Assembly (NCBI GenBank): GCA_025362295.1
Contig: JANYGX010000007.1
Location: 1 to 64,000 of the forward strand
DNA: 64,000 nucleotides
Source: Sphingomonadales bacterium
GTDB lineage: Bacteria > Pseudomonadota > Alphaproteobacteria > Sphingomonadales > Sphingomonadaceae
Direction of reading: 5' to 3'
Positions 44,322 to 52,174 of this stretch are shown in pieces. Under the pieces are notes generated by a model. It worked only from the letters and a program-made list of their open reading frames with translations, did not search any database and had not been told where the DNA came from. How positions within the stretch are numbered: the first letter of the stretch is position 1; every line of letters begins with the position of its first letter. A program made the translations under genes and the position numbers.

Positions 44322-45491
44322 ATGTCAAGCGATTCTTTTTCGATACCCAAGCCAGTTTATCCTTTGCGCGACGCTTGGCTGTTACGTCTGGCGGGCTACG
44401 CTTTGGTTTTATTAATCATTTACGGCAGTCTGGTGCATTTCGATTTCACCGCCAATCCAAGGCTGCGCCTTTACAAACTGGTCAGCTGGCCACGCTGGAA
44501 CCCTGAGGACATCATCGAGAACATCGCTGCCCTCATCCCAGTCGGGCTGCTGTTTGGCGCGCAGGACAAGCGCGACTGGCGGCTGACCGATTACGGCCTG
44601 ACGGCACTCATCTGCATTCTGCTGCAGGTGGCCCAGCTCTGGCTGCCGGAACGTGACCCACGCTTTTCAGATGCGTTCTGGAACATCATCGGTTTGGTGG
44701 GCGGCCTTGTCTTTGCCCGCGCGCTGCACGGCCTTAGGCGCTGGCCGGGGGCACCAGAGCCACTGACCACAGCGCTGGCCATTGCGTTTCTCGGCCATAT
44801 CACCCTGGTCGCTTTGGTGGCACGCGGTTGGAGCATGGCCGGCGACCAGTTCCAGCTGCAACGCGACTGGGTTCAGGACGGTGTCTGGCTCAGCCTGGCC
44901 CGCTTTGCCGTAGGCGGTTTTGCCGTTGCCGGTTTGCTTGGTCTTGGCCGCACAGCAACAGCGCTGGCAACCCCGGCCAGCCGTATTGCCATTCTGGTGC
45001 TGCTCCTCTGCGCTGTACTGCTGCGTCTGGACCGCTGGCACGAGCATTATCTTGCGGCGCTTGCAATGATCGTCGGTGCCATCGCCTGCGTTTGCCTGCC
45101 GCGCAGCCGTGTGCCGCTGGCGGTTGCCGGTGTTGTGGTTCTGGTGACGCTATGGGACGGTATGACGCCCTGGCAACTGATCCACCAGCCGATGCAGTGG
45201 CAACCATTCCACAGCCTGATCGAAGCCCCGTCTGTGCCACTGATTGCCACCATGGCATGGAAGCTGTTTGCCTGGAGCACGCTCGCTTGGGCCGCAACCG
45301 AAACAGACGCATCACGGTGGTTCACCATTCTGCTCCCGACCGGCCTTGCCGCCACCCTTGAACTTTTGCAAACTGTGGTCGCCAGCGGGTCGCCGGATGT
45401 TTCCGATCCGCTGCTCGCCGGGCTTATGGCTGGCATTGTTATTCTCGTGCACGATCCGGCACACCCTCAAAACCGAAGGACAACCCCATGA
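44322..45491 (+). CDS. VanZ-like polytopic membrane protein
   Basis: Integral membrane protein (389 aa) with about ten hydrophobic segments. Two VanZ-like cores are visible: PEDIIENIAALIPVGLLFG with a later RFSDAFWNIIGLVGG near the N-terminus, and a second, weaker one at LELLQTVVASGSPDVSDPLL near the C-terminus (VanZ signature: N-then-G and D-x2-x-N). VanZ-type proteins are linked to teicoplanin resistance in Gram-positives; in proteobacteria the role is unknown. ATG 44322 is taken over a TTG at 44298. It is coupled to the LOG-family gene by a 4-nt overlap. Confidence 0.75.
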   Translation: MSSDSFSIPKPVYPLRDAWLLRLAGYALVLLIIYGSLVHFDFTANPRLRLYKLVSWPRWNPEDIIENIAALIPVGLLFGAQDKRDWRLTDYGLTALICILLQVAQLWLPERDPRFSDAFWNIIGLVGGLVFARALHGLRRWPGAPEPLTTALAIAFLGHITLVALVARGWSMAGDQFQLQRDWVQDGVWLSLARFAVGGFAVAGLLGLGRTATALATPASRIAILVLLLCAVLLRLDRWHEHYLAALAMIVGAIACVCLPRSRVPLAVAGVVVLVTLWDGMTPWQLIHQPMQWQPFHSLIEAPSVPLIATMAWKLFAWSTLAWAATETDASRWFTILLPTGLAATLELLQTVVASGSPDVSDPLLAGLMAGIVILVHDPAHPQNRRTTP

Positions 45492-46297
45492 CCAGCGAGC
45501 ACGAGCCAGCCCACCGGATTTATCCATCGGCCAGCGATTCAGCTGAGCATGCGAGTCACAGCACAGCCACACCGCAAACGCTGAGCCCCAGCTACAAACT
45601 GGCGTTTGCCGACCTGGACTTTTTGCTGCGGGAAGATTTACGGCCCGTGCGCTTCCAGCTCGAACTGATGAAGCCAGAACTCTACATGAAAGAGCGCGGC
45701 ATTGGTTCGACCGTGGTATTTTATGGGTCAGCCCGCATTCCGGAATCCGGCCATGCCCTGTCGCACTATTATACAGAGGCACGCACGCTGGCGCGATTAC
45801 TGTCGCAGCTGCCACAACAGGATAGCCTGCGGCACTTTGTGGTGATGTCCGGCGGCGGCCCGTCAATCATGGAAGCGGCCAACCGCGGTGCCCACGATGT
45901 CGGCGCACCCTCGGTTGCGCTTAATATCGTGTTGCCGCACGAGCAGGCCCCCAATGAATATGTGACACCGGAGCTGTCGTTCCAATTTCATTATTTTGCC
46001 TTGCGCAAGATGCATTTTCTCATGCGTGCCAAAGCCCTGTGTGTGCTTCCCGGTGGCTTTGGCACCTTTGACGAAATGTTTGAAACACTGACGCTCATTC
46101 AAACCGGCAAGATCGACCCGATCCCGATTTTTCTGTTTGGCAAGGCGTTCTGGACCACCGTCGTTAACTTTGACGCGCTGGTAAGCTATGGTGTTATCAG
46201 CACCGATGATCTCAAGCTGTTCCACTTTGTCGAAACCGCTGAGGAAGCGTTTGACTCCCTTGTGCAGTTCTATAACCTGAGCCGATCAGAAAAATAA
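45488..46297 (+). CDS. LOG-family nucleotide hydrolase (cytokinin-type phosphoribohydrolase)
   Basis: LOG family protein (269 aa) of the lysine-decarboxylase-like fold; LOG enzymes cleave the base from nucleoside 5'-monophosphates. The signature PGGFGTFDEMFETLT is complete, and the other half-site VVMSGGGPSIMEAANRGA and the segment FHYFALRKMHFLMRA are present. An N-terminal ~70-residue extension precedes the core. The start overlaps the VanZ-like stop by 4 nt, so the two are co-translated. The substrate (AMP, IMP or cytokinin nucleotide) is not decidable from sequence. Confidence 0.88.
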   Translation: MTSEHEPAHRIYPSASDSAEHASHSTATPQTLSPSYKLAFADLDFLLREDLRPVRFQLELMKPELYMKERGIGSTVVFYGSARIPESGHALSHYYTEARTLARLLSQLPQQDSLRHFVVMSGGGPSIMEAANRGAHDVGAPSVALNIVLPHEQAPNEYVTPELSFQFHYFALRKMHFLMRAKALCVLPGGFGTFDEMFETLTLIQTGKIDPIPIFLFGKAFWTTVVNFDALVSYGVISTDDLKLFHFVETAEEAFDSLVQFYNLSRSEK

Positions 46298-46639
46298 TGA
46301 TGGGCAAATATTCTATACTATGGCTGTTCTCCGTCTGCACGAAAGCCGGCAAGGACGAATGATATTTTTTAGCAATAGTGTATAAATTTGGGACATAACT
46401 GTCGGTTGAACTGACACTCACACCAGCACAGTTTTTTCACCTATCATTTTTACCATGTATTTTTACGATACCGATGCACCAAAACGCCTGCTTGTCACAA
46501 AACTGAAATCATCAACCCCCATTAAGCATTTTGATATGGTGTGGCGTTGTTGAGTGCATGAGTCTGGCATGTGTTATGCTCTACTTTTTTTGAATTCTGT
46601 GTCCTCACTTCAATCACACAATAAAAAAAGGAAGCAACC
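46298..46639 (+). other. 342-nt gene-free interval upstream of the PEP-CTERM gene
   Basis: No coding region was found. The segment is AT-rich compared with its neighbours, has several T-runs (for example around 46429-46434 and 46583-46589) and ends in a good ribosome-binding site (AGGAAG, 46629-46634). It holds the sigma-54-like site listed separately, so its length may accommodate upstream activator binding. Confidence 0.5.
46565..46580 (+). promoter_or_regulatory. Candidate sigma-54 (RpoN) promoter of the PEP-CTERM gene
   Basis: TGGCATGTGTTATGCT aligns with the -24/-12 consensus TGGCAYR-N4-TTGCW, with one mismatch (A for the first T of TTGC) and exact GG-to-GC spacing. Transcription would start about 12 nt further on, leaving a leader of around 50 nt to the ATG at 46640. 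PEP-CTERM genes in other proteobacteria are known to be controlled by RpoN with the PrsK/PrsR pair. This is a by-eye match. Confidence 0.55.
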
Positions 46640-47347
46640 ATGTTTGTTAAGCCATCAAAATCCCTGTTCACACTGGCGGCTATCACACTTTCACTCTGTG
46701 CGGCGCAAACAGCGCGTGCGGCTTTGACGATTATTGACTTTAATGCCCAAAAAAATACAGCGCATCTAAGCCCGACAGCCAGTGCAGACACCAACAATTT
46801 CAGCTATACATCTTATGGTACAAACTATGCCTCAAACGGTTTTACATTCAGGAACTCGCACAACTCCAATGATGCCTTTCTTTCATGGAGCACCAACAGC
46901 CTTTTTAATGCTGACCACAACGGCGCTACGCTAGCGGTTAACTATGGCCATACATCGACCACCATCAGCCAGAACAATGGCAACCTTTTCAGTTTGCGTT
47001 CGCTGGATTTGGCGGATGTCTATAATGGTCTGGGTGAAACCCGTGGCGGCGCTGTCCGGCTGGATTTTACGACGCTTGCAGGCACCTCGTCCGAAATTGT
47101 CAACTTGTCCACGACATCTGGGCTGCACACATTTCTGTTAAACAAAAAAAATCTGCTCTCGTTTTCCGTCACTGGCATCGACACGCAAGGCGAGGGCTGG
47201 TTGCAGATGGATAATGTCAAAGTCTTTGGCACTGGCATTGCCGGCACTGTGCCGGAAGCGGCCACCTGGCTGATGATGCTGACTGGCTTTGCCTGTGCAG
47301 GCGGTGCGTTGCGCCGACGCGAGCAACTCGTGCTGGCGGCACATTAA
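46640..47347 (+). CDS. PEP-CTERM-like exported protein
   Basis: Secreted protein of 235 aa. The signal peptide has a basic start, the core FTLAAITLSLCAAQ and a cut near ARA-ALT. The mature part is Asn/Ser/Thr-rich with beta-strand character (residues ~28-195), a typical extracellular composition. The C-terminus VPEAATWLMMLTGFACAGGA then RRRE is a sorting signal of the PEPxxWA subclass: motif, hydrophobic helix, arginines. An exosortase cleaves such signals at the inner membrane. The canonical PEP is PEA here, and 7 residues (QLVLAAH) trail the arginines. The stop overlaps that of gph on the other strand. No exosortase lies in the window. Confidence 0.82.
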   Translation: MFVKPSKSLFTLAAITLSLCAAQTARAALTIIDFNAQKNTAHLSPTASADTNNFSYTSYGTNYASNGFTFRNSHNSNDAFLSWSTNSLFNADHNGATLAVNYGHTSTTISQNNGNLFSLRSLDLADVYNGLGETRGGAVRLDFTTLAGTSSEIVNLSTTSGLHTFLLNKKNLLSFSVTGIDTQGEGWLQMDNVKVFGTGIAGTVPEAATWLMMLTGFACAGGALRRREQLVLAAH

Positions 47348-48030
47348 CGCCGTTTGCTGTGCACGCGCGTGACCGCGTCCAGCGCATCGTTGTAATGGTC
47401 AATCACGGCCTCGGCACCAAACGCGGTGGCGGGAATATGCGAGAAGCCAAAGCTGACAGCCACAATCGGAACATGTGCCGCTTTTGCGGTGTTCACATCG
47501 ACCATGGAATCACCCAGCATAACGGTTTGATCGGCTGACACCCCCAAACGGTCGATGGTGGTTAGAAGATGTAACGGGTCAGGTTTGCGAACGGCAAGGC
47601 TGTCGGCACCAAGGTTCACATCAAAATAATGATCGAGCTGCAGCGTCTTGATCAGCGCCACGCTCATCGCCACGGGTTTGTTGGTGCAGATGCCAAGCAC
47701 GATATTGGCGGCCTTCAGCTTTTCAAGAAAGGCAACCACACCCGGGTAAGTTTGCGAATAGAGACACACATTGGCGGCATAATAGTCGATGAAAGCCGGA
47801 TAGAGCGCCTCCACCTGTTCAGGCGTGCTGTCGCCGGTATGCGAAAGGCCAAGGTCAAGCAACTTGCGGGCCCCAAGACCGATCATGTCCCGCACAGTTC
47901 GCAAGGCAACCGGTGGACGGCCAACCAGAGACAGGCAGTGGTTGAGGGCAGCTGTCAAATCAGGGCCGGTATCAACCAGCGTGCCATCGAGGTCAAACAC
48001 CACGGCGGCGGGTAAGTGACGCGTATCCAT
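47344..48030 (-). CDS. gph: Phosphoglycolate phosphatase (HAD family)
   Basis: HAD hydrolase (228 aa) that dephosphorylates 2-phosphoglycolate from DNA repair and oxygenase side reactions. Motif I is AVVFDLDGTLVDTGPDLTAA with the nucleophilic Asp, motif II is GICTNKPVAMS, and motifs III/IV are KPDPLHLL and VMLGDSMVDVNTAKAA. The cap domain between motifs I and II is the Gph kind. It is convergent with the PEP-CTERM gene, their stop codons overlapping by 3 nt, and divergent from glmU. Confidence 0.92.
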   Translation of the reverse strand: MDTRHLPAAVVFDLDGTLVDTGPDLTAALNHCLSLVGRPPVALRTVRDMIGLGARKLLDLGLSHTGDSTPEQVEALYPAFIDYYAANVCLYSQTYPGVVAFLEKLKAANIVLGICTNKPVAMSVALIKTLQLDHYFDVNLGADSLAVRKPDPLHLLTTIDRLGVSADQTVMLGDSMVDVNTAKAAHVPIVAVSFGFSHIPATAFGAEAVIDHYNDALDAVTRVHSKRR

Positions 48031-48128
48031 TGTTAATACTCGTAAAAATCAAGCGGGTTGTTGTGGTTATTCTTATCAATCTATGGCATGGAAAAACATC
48101 CAAGACCAGATAAATGGAGATACCCCTC

Positions 48129-49481
48129 ATGGGCAAGCGCCCTGTCGCCGCCATCATACTCGCCGCTGGCAAAGGCACCCGCATGAAATCCGACCTGCAT
48201 AAGGTGCTGCACAAGGTTGCTGGCCAGCCAATGATACGGCATTTGCTGAATGCGGTGGATAGCTTTGCACCAGAACGCACAATCGTTGTGGTTGGGGCTG
48301 GCCGTGAACAGGTGGCGGCACGTGTGCCGGAGGCAACCCTTGTGGTGCAGGAGCCGCAACTTGGCACAGCTCATGCCGTGCTGATGGCGAAAGCGGCGAT
48401 GCAGGGTTTTGCTGGCGATGTGCTCATTCTCTACGGTGATGCGCCTATGGTGCAGCCCGCCACCATGCAGGCGATGATGGATGCGCTCCATAAGGGGCCT
48501 AAGCCACCAGCGATTGTTGTGCTCACCGTGCGCCCGGCTGATCCGGCCGCATACGGCCGGGTGATACTGGCGGATGATGGTAGCATTGCCAAAATGGTTG
48601 AATACAAGGACGCAACCCCAGAGCAGCGGGCAGTTGGCCTGTGTAATTCCGGCATCATGGCTGTGCGCGGCGAGCTTTTGTTCACGCTGCTTGAACAGGT
48701 TGACAACACCAACGCGCAGGCTGAATATTATTTGCCGGATATTGTGATGCTGGCGGCCCGCATCGGCCATAGCAGTGCCAGCGTCGAAACCTGCGAGTCG
48801 GAAGTGGCCGGCATCAACAGTCGGGAAGACCTCTCTTTTGTGGAGGCCCAGTGGCAGGCGTCGCGGCGCACACAAGCCATGGCAGATGGTGCGACATTGA
48901 TTGACCCTGCCAGCGTGTTTTTCAGTTTCGATACAGTGATCGGCCGCGATGTGGTGATTGAACCGCACGTTTTTTTTGGCCCGGGTGTGCATGTGGCTGA
49001 CCATGCGTCTATTCACGGCTTTTCGCATCTGGAAGGTTGCACAGTTGGTGAGGGCAGTTCAGTCGGGCCGTTTGCGCGGTTGCGACCTGGCGCTGTGCTA
49101 TACGCAAAAGCCAAGGTTGGTAATTTTGTCGAAATCAAACAATCGGTGCTTGAAGCCGGTGCCAAGGTCAACCACCTAAGCTACATTGGCGATGCCCATG
49201 TTGGGGCTGACGCCAACATCGGTGCTGGCACTATCACCTGCAACTATGACGGATTTTTCAAATATAAAACAACGATTGGCAAGGGTGCATTCATCGGCTC
49301 GAACGCAGCACTTGTCGCCCCGGTAACAATTGGTGACGGCGCTATTGTTGGAGCCGGTAGCGTGGTGACACAGGACGTGAGCGCCGATGCGCTGGCGCTG
49401 GTGCGACCTCAGCAGAGCGAGAAAACGGGCTGGGCAAAGCGTTTTCGGGAGGTGATGAAAGCCAGGAAGAAAGATGTGTAA
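48129..49481 (+). CDS. glmU: Bifunctional GlmU (GlcN-1-P acetyltransferase / GlcNAc-1-P uridyltransferase)
   Basis: Makes UDP-GlcNAc for peptidoglycan and lipopolysaccharide (450 aa). The N-terminal uridyltransferase begins VAAIILAAGKGTRMKSDLHK, with LILYGDAPMV and CNSGIMAV. The C-terminal left-handed beta-helix acetyltransferase has VGPFARLRPGAVL, NFVEIKQS, LSYIGDAHVG, NIGAGTITCNYDG, and FIGSNAALVAPVTIG. ATG 48129 has GGAG at 48116-48119, so the upstream ATG at 48114 is less likely. It is separated from glmS, its usual neighbour in this class, by a decayed toxin-antitoxin locus. Confidence 0.97.
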   Translation: MGKRPVAAIILAAGKGTRMKSDLHKVLHKVAGQPMIRHLLNAVDSFAPERTIVVVGAGREQVAARVPEATLVVQEPQLGTAHAVLMAKAAMQGFAGDVLILYGDAPMVQPATMQAMMDALHKGPKPPAIVVLTVRPADPAAYGRVILADDGSIAKMVEYKDATPEQRAVGLCNSGIMAVRGELLFTLLEQVDNTNAQAEYYLPDIVMLAARIGHSSASVETCESEVAGINSREDLSFVEAQWQASRRTQAMADGATLIDPASVFFSFDTVIGRDVVIEPHVFFGPGVHVADHASIHGFSHLEGCTVGEGSSVGPFARLRPGAVLYAKAKVGNFVEIKQSVLEAGAKVNHLSYIGDAHVGADANIGAGTITCNYDGFFKYKTTIGKGAFIGSNAALVAPVTIGDGAIVGAGSVVTQDVSADALALVRPQQSEKTGWAKRFREVMKARKKDV

Positions 49482-49537
49482 CCAAATATTATAGGACACA
49501 TCGCTCAATTGTTTTTATACAGTCATTTGCCATTTAC

Positions 49538-49565
49538 TTGACAGGATATCATAATGTGATATCTT
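49538..49565 (+). promoter_or_regulatory. Antitoxin promoter with embedded operator dyad
   Basis: TTGACA (49538-49543) and TATCTT (49560-49565) are 16 nt apart. Between and over them lies a perfect dyad, GATATCA (49545-49551) and TGATATC (49557-49563), with a 5-nt spacer. The ATG of the ribbon-helix-helix antitoxin follows at 49572. Such overlap is the standard layout for autorepression by an antitoxin of this fold. Confidence 0.7.
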
Positions 49566-49571
49566 AACCAT

Positions 49572-49805
49572 ATGAGAACTTTAGTTAATATTTCTGACGA
49601 AGACATTGTACGGCTTGATGTTTTGGCCGCGCAAGCAAAGCGCTCGCGCGCAGCGGAAATTCGTGAAGCTGTAAAAGCAGATTTTGTACATAAATTAAAT
49701 AATGACTGGATAGTGCGTGGTGCCGGTTGTTGGAAGAACCGGACGGATATCGATGATGCAATCGAGTATCAACGCACGCTGCGTGAAGACCGCACGACTG
49801 ACTAA
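49572..49805 (+). CDS. Ribbon-helix-helix (CopG-type) antitoxin, orphan
   Basis: Small DNA-binding antitoxin, 77 aa. The N-terminal strand-helix-helix MRTLVNISDEDIVRLDVLAA then AKRSRAAEIREAV is the RHH DNA-binding fold; the C-terminal half (WIVRGAGCWKNRTDIDDAIE) would wrap a VapC toxin. A promoter with an operator dyad precedes it. The expected toxin gene downstream is reduced to a C-terminal stub (49802-49981). The antitoxin itself looks intact and could still repress its promoter or act against a related toxin elsewhere. Confidence 0.82.
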   Translation: MRTLVNISDEDIVRLDVLAAQAKRSRAAEIREAVKADFVHKLNNDWIVRGAGCWKNRTDIDDAIEYQRTLREDRTTD

Positions 49806-49981
49806 TTCCTGTATCCGTACCTTTTTTTGATGCCGATATTCGCTATCGAACGGGGATAAAACTTATCGATGCAATGATTATGGCGACAGCGCAGGCAAAC
49901 GGCGCCATACTGGTGACCAGAAACACTCGTGATTTCCCAGCAGAGATGCCGGGGATTCGTGTTCCCTATACCCTTGAATAG
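49802..49981 (+). pseudogene. VapC (PIN-domain) toxin remnant, C-terminal part only
   Basis: A 59-codon frame without a start codon that ends in TAG at 49979-49981. It reads GIKLIDAMIMATAQANGAIL then VTRNTRDFPAEM, the C-terminal half of a PIN-domain toxin with the third and fourth acidic positions (Asp in IDAMI, Asp in TRDF). The N-terminal catalytic Asp and the middle Glu are missing, and an in-frame TGA lies at 49799-49801. The toxin must therefore be inactive. It directly follows the antitoxin, so an internal deletion within the operon is likely. Confidence 0.75.
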
Positions 49982-49995
49982 AAAGATCCTCGCGT

Positions 49996-51819
49996 ATGTG
50001 TGGCATTATTGGCATTGTTGGCAAATCACCGGTCGCGGACCGGCTCGTTGAGGGCCTGAAGCGGCTGGAATATCGCGGTTATGATTCAGCCGGGGTGTGC
50101 ACGCTGGTTGATGGCAGTCTTCAACGCCGGCGTGCTGAGGGCAAGCTTGTCAATCTGGCCAAACGCCTGCAAGCCACACCATTGGGCGGCAGCACAGGCA
50201 TTGCTCACACCCGCTGGGCAACACACGGCGCCCCGCTCGAACATAATGCCCACCCCCATGCAACGGATCATGTTGCTTTGGTTCACAACGGGATTATCGA
50301 GAATTTCAAAACGCTGCGCGCGGCACTCATCGCTGAAGGCGCCACGTTTGAATCCGAAACCGATACGGAAGTTGTGGCGCATCTGATTACCAAATATATC
50401 AAAGCTGGTGCTGATCCGGTTGAGGCCACACGCCGCACGCTCAAACAACTGCACGGTGCGTTTGCACTTGCCATCATATTCACCGGCAAAGATAATGTAA
50501 TGATTGGCGCACGGCGCGGTTCGCCATTGGTGGTGGGCTACGGCGACGGGGAAATGTATCTCGGCTCCGATGCTATAGCGCTTGCAACGCTCACCAACCG
50601 CATCAGCTATTTAGAAGAAAATGATTGGGTGGTCATCACGCCAGACTCTGCAACACTTTACGACGGCAATGATCAGCCGGTGGAGCGCAGCATCACGCTG
50701 TCATTCGCGTCTGGCCTGCTCACCGACAAGGGCAACTACCGCCACTATATGCTGAAAGAAATTTTTGAGCAGCCAACTGTGGTGGCGCAAACACTGTCTG
50801 CCTATATCAATCCGGTAGAAGGTTCAGTCAAATTGCCGGACATGCCTTTTGATCTTGCTGCCGTAAGCCGCATCACCATCATTGCCTGTGGCACCAGCTA
50901 CTATGCTGGGATGGTTGCGAAATACTGGATCGAACAGATGGCGCGCATTCCAGTCGAGCTCGATTTTGCGTCGGAGTTTCGTTACCGCGACCCGGTGTTG
51001 GTGCCGGGCGGGCTTGCTCTGTTTATCTCGCAGTCTGGTGAAACGGCGGATACGCTGGCAGCGCTCAGGCATTGCAAGGCTCACGGCCAACACATCGCCG
51101 TCGTGGTCAACGTGCCAACATCATCGATGGCCCGCGAGGCTGATCTGGTCTTGCCAACCCACGCTGGTCCGGAAATTGGCGTGGCTTCAACCAAAGCCTT
51201 CAGCTGCCAGCTGGCTGTGCTTGCTGCCACTGCTGTTGCACTGGCGCGCGCGCACAAGAAAATCATGGCGTCAGAAGAATCGGACTACGCCCAGATGCTA
51301 TTTCAGATTCCAGCCCATCTCAACGCAGCCATGGCGCATGATGATGACATTGCCAAACTGGCGCACCATGTCGCGAAGGCGCAGGATGTGCTGTATCTCG
51401 GTCGCGGAGCGGATTATCCAATAGCTCTTGAAGGCGCACTTAAACTCAAGGAGATCAGCTACATCCACGCGGAGGGCTATGCGTCCGGGGAGATGAAACA
51501 CGGGCCGATAGCGCTGATTGACGAGAACGTGCCTATTATTGTGATAGCACCGTCTGGTCCGTTGTTTGAAAAAACCATTTCTAACATGCAGGAAAGTATA
51601 GCGCGGGGCGGCAAGGTGCTTTTAATTTCCGATGCGGAAGGTATTGCCGCACAGGGGGATTCTGCTTGGGCAACACTGGAGATGCCAACAGTGCCAAGTT
51701 TGATTGCGCCACTGATTTATACAGTGCCCGTACAACTGCTGGCGTATCACGTGGCGGTGGCCAAAGGCACCGATGTGGATCAGCCGCGCAATCTTGCAAA
51801 ATCTGTGACTGTTGAATGA
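49996..51819 (+). CDS. glmS: Glucosamine-6-phosphate synthase (isomerizing)
   Basis: Makes glucosamine-6-P from fructose-6-P and glutamine, the first step to UDP-GlcNAc (607 aa). The N-terminal cysteine amidotransferase starts MCGIIGIVGKSPVADRLVEG with RLEYRGYDSAG and TGIAHTRWATHG. Two SIS isomerase domains follow (IIACGTSYYAGMV, ISQSGETADTLAAL, YLGRGADYPIALEGALKLKE and YASGEMKHGPIAL), with the C-terminal LAKSVTVE. The next gene on the other strand ends 4 nt after its stop. It belongs with glmU, but a toxin-antitoxin relic intervenes. Confidence 0.97.
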   Translation: MCGIIGIVGKSPVADRLVEGLKRLEYRGYDSAGVCTLVDGSLQRRRAEGKLVNLAKRLQATPLGGSTGIAHTRWATHGAPLEHNAHPHATDHVALVHNGIIENFKTLRAALIAEGATFESETDTEVVAHLITKYIKAGADPVEATRRTLKQLHGAFALAIIFTGKDNVMIGARRGSPLVVGYGDGEMYLGSDAIALATLTNRISYLEENDWVVITPDSATLYDGNDQPVERSITLSFASGLLTDKGNYRHYMLKEIFEQPTVVAQTLSAYINPVEGSVKLPDMPFDLAAVSRITIIACGTSYYAGMVAKYWIEQMARIPVELDFASEFRYRDPVLVPGGLALFISQSGETADTLAALRHCKAHGQHIAVVVNVPTSSMAREADLVLPTHAGPEIGVASTKAFSCQLAVLAATAVALARAHKKIMASEESDYAQMLFQIPAHLNAAMAHDDDIAKLAHHVAKAQDVLYLGRGADYPIALEGALKLKEISYIHAEGYASGEMKHGPIALIDENVPIIVIAPSGPLFEKTISNMQESIARGGKVLLISDAEGIAAQGDSAWATLEMPTVPSLIAPLIYTVPVQLLAYHVAVAKGTDVDQPRNLAKSVTVE

Positions 51820-51822
51820 GGC

Positions 51823-52059
51823 CTAATTTTTACTGGTGTGCCACATGAGCAAGCCTAGGCTGCCAAAAAGTGCCATACACATGAAACCGATAACAGCGGC
51901 ATTGCTCGATATACTGGATGTATTCGGCAGGAAGTCGAATAACCCAACATTGTCCTTAATGTAGAACAAGTCTTTTCGGAAATCTGGAAAAGCCATACCC
52001 AGCACACCAATAACAGTGCATAGAAAAAGGCTTTTTCGGGCTACAGTCCACTTTGTCAT
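51823..52059 (-). CDS. Small membrane protein of unknown function
   Basis: A 78-aa frame on the minus strand, convergent with glmS. It has two hydrophobic segments (SLFLCTVIGVLGMAF near residues 10-24 and AVIGFMCMALFGSLGLLMW near 55-73) joined by a polar loop with several acidic residues. The ATG at 52059 has GGAA about 9 nt upstream; an in-frame TTG at 52086 is the alternative. No family is recognised. The clear two-helix pattern and start support it being real, but short length keeps confidence moderate. Confidence 0.5.
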   Translation of the reverse strand: MTKWTVARKSLFLCTVIGVLGMAFPDFRKDLFYIKDNVGLFDFLPNTSSISSNAAVIGFMCMALFGSLGLLMWHTSKN

Positions 52060-52174
52060 CAGAAATTTTCCAGACACAGCGCTCAAATAAAAATTAATAC
52101 ACCTTTAATGCGCTGCATATAGAGCTTAATAATTATGTATTAAAATATTATAAAAATATGAATAGAATTTTGTA

